Source of the DNA: Deinococcus marmoris DSM 12784
Lineage (GTDB): Bacteria; Deinococcota; Deinococci; Deinococcales; Deinococcaceae
Direction of reading: 5' to 3'
Assembly: GCF_000701405.1 (NCBI RefSeq)
Contig: NZ_JNIV01000048.1
Coordinates: forward strand, 1-34,290
Length of the DNA: 34,290 nucleotides
Shown here: one piece after another, positions 32,306 to 34,290 of the stretch
Position numbering within the stretch: position 1 is the first letter of the stretch
Layout of the letters: the number at the start of each line of letters is the position of its first letter
Made by a program: the position numbers and the translations under genes
Notes under the pieces: model-generated
The model's database searches: none
The model's input: only the letters and a program-made list of their open reading frames with translations
Told to the model about the DNA's origin: nothing

Positions 32306-33941
32306 AACAGATGTTTATTTTTTTACAGAGGTGTTGCAATAAGGATGTGTGGCCTGTCCATTATCCGCAGAACTATTACCACCATCTTGTTTCCTGATCA
32401 AGTGATCGAATGAAATAGAGTTGACGTGTAATAGACCTCCACAAATAGGACATTTTCTTGCGGTTACTAAGGCTTGACGCATGAATATTTCATTCTTAGT
32501 ATCTTTATTAAATTCGGTGGGCTGTCCAACCTTCTGGGTTCTAGATTCAAAACTTAAATAATCAAAATTAGGTAAACTCTTGACTAAGGATGGTAAGGAT
32601 TCGTAGGATTTACTCCTGATAAAATTATCTATTATAGTTTCATATACTAATTTGATGTCCTGATAGGCAGCTAGGGCAGTTCTTCTTTTTCGAACTATTT
32701 GCTGATCTAAACCATCAAATTCTAGCAAGAATCTCTCAAATTCCTCTCTAATCCCAGTAAATTTAGTGAGTAACTTCCTTTCTTCCATATCCTTTATGAG
32801 CAATATGACCGCCCAGAATGAGGCCGTCTTAAAAGCACCCCTCTTGGAGTAAAAATAGACGGCTGGATGTAATCCGAGAGATCTAGGAGAATTCCCCGTG
32901 ATTCTCTTTATAACTTTTTCTGTTCTATTCAATACTATATGCGTTTTTTCACCTGTATTATCATCTTTATCTATATCAGTTGCTTCAGAATTAATTATCT
33001 TGACAGCCTGATAGACTAGAGATAAAATCTGAGGATTATTGGTTTTACCACCCACAGGTAGATCAAGCGTTCGAATAGGGGTTGCATAATCTGGCTTAAA
33101 CAGCAAATTATGTATATTAGAACTTACATCAGTAATCCTAGACTGATTTTGAGTATCTAGATTTTGCCAGTATTTATGTCCCCTACCTCCTCTCAAAATT
33201 GCACGCGCTGAAATAGAAATGGGCCGTCTTCTGCTTCTTAACAGTTCTATTTCTGCATCACTAATAGGCGTCCCCTGTTGGTTAATTGTAAAGAATGATG
33301 ATTCAGCCTTCGAAGAATCTCCCTCAACCCACTGAAGCTGTACGGCTAGATGTCCTAAAGCTCTAGCTCTCTCCAATCTCTTGGTATCGGGATGGCTTTG
33401 GCCTGGGTTAGATAGGGCTGCCTTCAAAGAGGCATAGGAGCCAATTTTCTCATCTATCTCTAAGCGCGCTTTTTGTGCGGCCCGACGGATTTCCTCTGGA
33501 ATGTTCCCCTCAAAGAAGTTAGAAGAACCCTCACCATCTCCATAATCGTTGTTGACCCACGCTATTAGCGCGCTCAGACGATGCGCTCCATCAATAATAA
33601 ATATATTACTTTTATTTTTCCAGAGACTTATAGCTGGTATCAAATCTCCATCTAAAAAACTAGTTATCAGCGAATATGCTTTTCCAACATCCCATTCATT
33701 TGTCTCTCTTTGAAAATCAGGCTTTCTCAGGACACTTACAAAAAAATCGCCAAATTTTAGATCACTGACCGATGCGGTATCTTTGCTCCTACCAAGGCCG
33801 CTTGACGACGCTTCATTTTCTACGTCGAAATCCTCTCTTGGTATAAGAGCGTCCAAAAATACTTTATTAGTCATGAATTGCTACCCTCATCAATACAACT
33901 CAATAATCTTGCAGATTTAAAAGCATTATTTTGATTACTTT
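32306..33941. other. AT-rich island (probable horizontal transfer)
   Basis: Base composition changes sharply from GC-rich to AT-rich at about 32306 and back at about 33942. Codons such as TTA, ATA and AGA, avoided elsewhere, are common. The left edge follows a truncated paralogue; the right edge abuts an IS66 end. The island holds one gene and about 70 bp of upstream DNA. Confidence 0.8.
32315..33874 (-). CDS. DUF262 and HNH endonuclease protein, probable defence nuclease
   Basis: 519-residue protein of two parts. The N-terminal DUF262/ParB-like domain has PDFQRETNEW (about 52-61), IDGAHRLSALIAW (D95, H98, R99) and FFTINQQGTPISDAEIELL (about 195-215), the three DUF262 hallmarks. The C-terminus is an HNH nuclease: CPIC (475-478), SFDHL (D490-H491), N505 and HPYC (510-513). 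This layout resembles GmrSD, SspE and BrxU-type enzymes that use NTP hydrolysis to cut modified or foreign DNA, but the middle region is not DUF1524-like as far as I can tell. It stands alone, with no methylase. A weak GAGGG precedes ATG 33874. AT-rich, surely acquired. Confidence 0.85.
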   Translation of the reverse strand: MTNKVFLDALIPREDFDVENEASSSGLGRSKDTASVSDLKFGDFFVSVLRKPDFQRETNEWDVGKAYSLITSFLDGDLIPAISLWKNKSNIFIIDGAHRLSALIAWVNNDYGDGEGSSNFFEGNIPEEIRRAAQKARLEIDEKIGSYASLKAALSNPGQSHPDTKRLERARALGHLAVQLQWVEGDSSKAESSFFTINQQGTPISDAEIELLRSRRRPISISARAILRGGRGHKYWQNLDTQNQSRITDVSSNIHNLLFKPDYATPIRTLDLPVGGKTNNPQILSLVYQAVKIINSEATDIDKDDNTGEKTHIVLNRTEKVIKRITGNSPRSLGLHPAVYFYSKRGAFKTASFWAVILLIKDMEERKLLTKFTGIREEFERFLLEFDGLDQQIVRKRRTALAAYQDIKLVYETIIDNFIRSKSYESLPSLVKSLPNFDYLSFESRTQKVGQPTEFNKDTKNEIFMRQALVTARKCPICGGLLHVNSISFDHLIRKQDGGNSSADNGQATHPYCNTSVKK

Positions 33942-34290
33942 GTAACTACTCAGCGCGAGAAGTCGGGCATGAGGATGTCACCGCGAAATACACTCACGAG
34001 GCCCTGCCAGACATGTATGCCCTGCTTGCGAAGTGTGGAGATATAGCTGCGAATCCGGCAGAACGCCGCTCCACCAGTCAGAGACCGAAACCCACCTGAC
34101 ACTTTGCGCTTGATACAGAACATCCGAATATCCCGTTCCGCCTGGTTGTTGTCGAAGGGAACGTCGTCCCGTTCGAGAAACAGAAGCACCGCATCTCGGT
34201 GCTTCTGACACCGCAAGGCCAAATTCCGGCCCGGAGTTTGCCTGGGTTTTCCCCGGCGGCCTGGCACTGGGGGCGCGGCAGGATTGGCGT
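33942..34290 (-). mobile_element. IS66-family element, 3' end
   Basis: The AT-rich to GC-rich junction is GTAACTACTCAG at about 33942, a few bases past the transposase stop, which is where an IS66 terminal repeat is expected. The other end is outside the window, so inverted repeats and an 8-bp target duplication cannot be checked. Confidence 0.6.
33950..34290 (-). CDS. IS66 transposase (TnpC), C-terminal fragment
   Basis: Open to the window edge, about 113 residues present. [56 protein letters not shown] and the ISTLRKQG segment are the signature C-terminal end of IS66 transposases; the E in NNQAERDIR is the last residue of the DDE triad. The part seen has no frameshift. GTG 34267 could act as a start but is clearly internal to the protein. 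Catalytic Asp residues lie outside the window. Confidence 0.92.
   Translation of the reverse strand, partial: ANPAAPPVPGRRGKPRQTPGRNLALRCQKHRDAVLLFLERDDVPFDNNQAERDIRMFCIKRKVSGGFRSLTGGAAFCRIRSYISTLRKQGIHVWQGLVSVFRGDILMPDFSR

Overview
The window looks like chromosomal DNA of a Deinococcus-type bacterium (phylum Deinococcota). The evidence is the high GC, a single-stranded DNA-binding protein about 298 residues long with two OB folds, a FrnE-type disulfide isomerase with CPWC and a C-terminal CX4C, a motif matching the Deinococcus radiation/desiccation response motif (RDRM) over the ssb promoter, and many genes with a TANNNT -10 box only 5-7 nt before the start codon, the signature of leaderless mRNAs. 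Species assignment is inference; no rRNA or tRNA gene was found.

Layout. 1-3282 (minus): envelope polysaccharide genes, i.e. a WbaP-type sugar-phosphate transferase followed by two GT4 glycosyltransferases, the last cut by the window edge. 3686-5023 (minus): class II CPD photolyase. 5129-7771 (plus): a DtxR/MntR-like operator, a small PacL/DUF6110-like membrane protein and a P1B-type metal ATPase with an unusual membrane motif. 7836-9615: YicG/UPF0126 membrane protein and divergent frnE. 9691-10885 (minus): TerC/Alx-type transporter behind a yybP-ykoY manganese riboswitch with overlapping terminator. 11013-12403 (minus): two tandem paralogous lipoproteins. 12471-17248 (minus): a complete YtfQRT-YjfF-like sugar ABC transporter with a divergent ArsR-type winged-helix regulator (17648-18610). 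18936-22034 (minus): ftsE-ftsX-EnvC-like division/peptidoglycan operon, divergent from a CtpA-type protease (22256-23572). 23948-26085 (plus): rpsF-ssb-rpsR-rplI. 26180-27542: DUF4384 lipoprotein and exported dienelactone hydrolase-like enzyme. 27800-29500: RNase Y. 29501-30119: non-coding, with two related promoter-plus-hairpin units flanking a dispersed repeat. 30120-31325: small membrane protein and a VapBC-like toxin-antitoxin pair. 31401-32305: secreted protein and a remnant of a second copy of its 3' end. 32306-33941: AT-rich island holding a DUF262-HNH protein, probably an anti-phage nuclease. 33950-34290: end of an IS66 transposase.

How they work together. Two independent loci (P-type ATPase with a DtxR-like box; TerC with a Mn2+ riboswitch) point to manganese/metal homeostasis, a central theme in Deinococcus stress resistance, beside repair or protein-quality functions (photolyase, SSB under RDRM control, FrnE). 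The ABC transporter and its divergent regulator form a self-contained sugar-uptake module. The right end (toxin-antitoxin, truncated paralogue, AT-rich nuclease gene, IS66) is the accessory, horizontally acquired part. The most unexplained items are the PacL-like/ATPase metal system, the twin promoter-hairpin units at 29591-30083, and the DUF262-HNH island.
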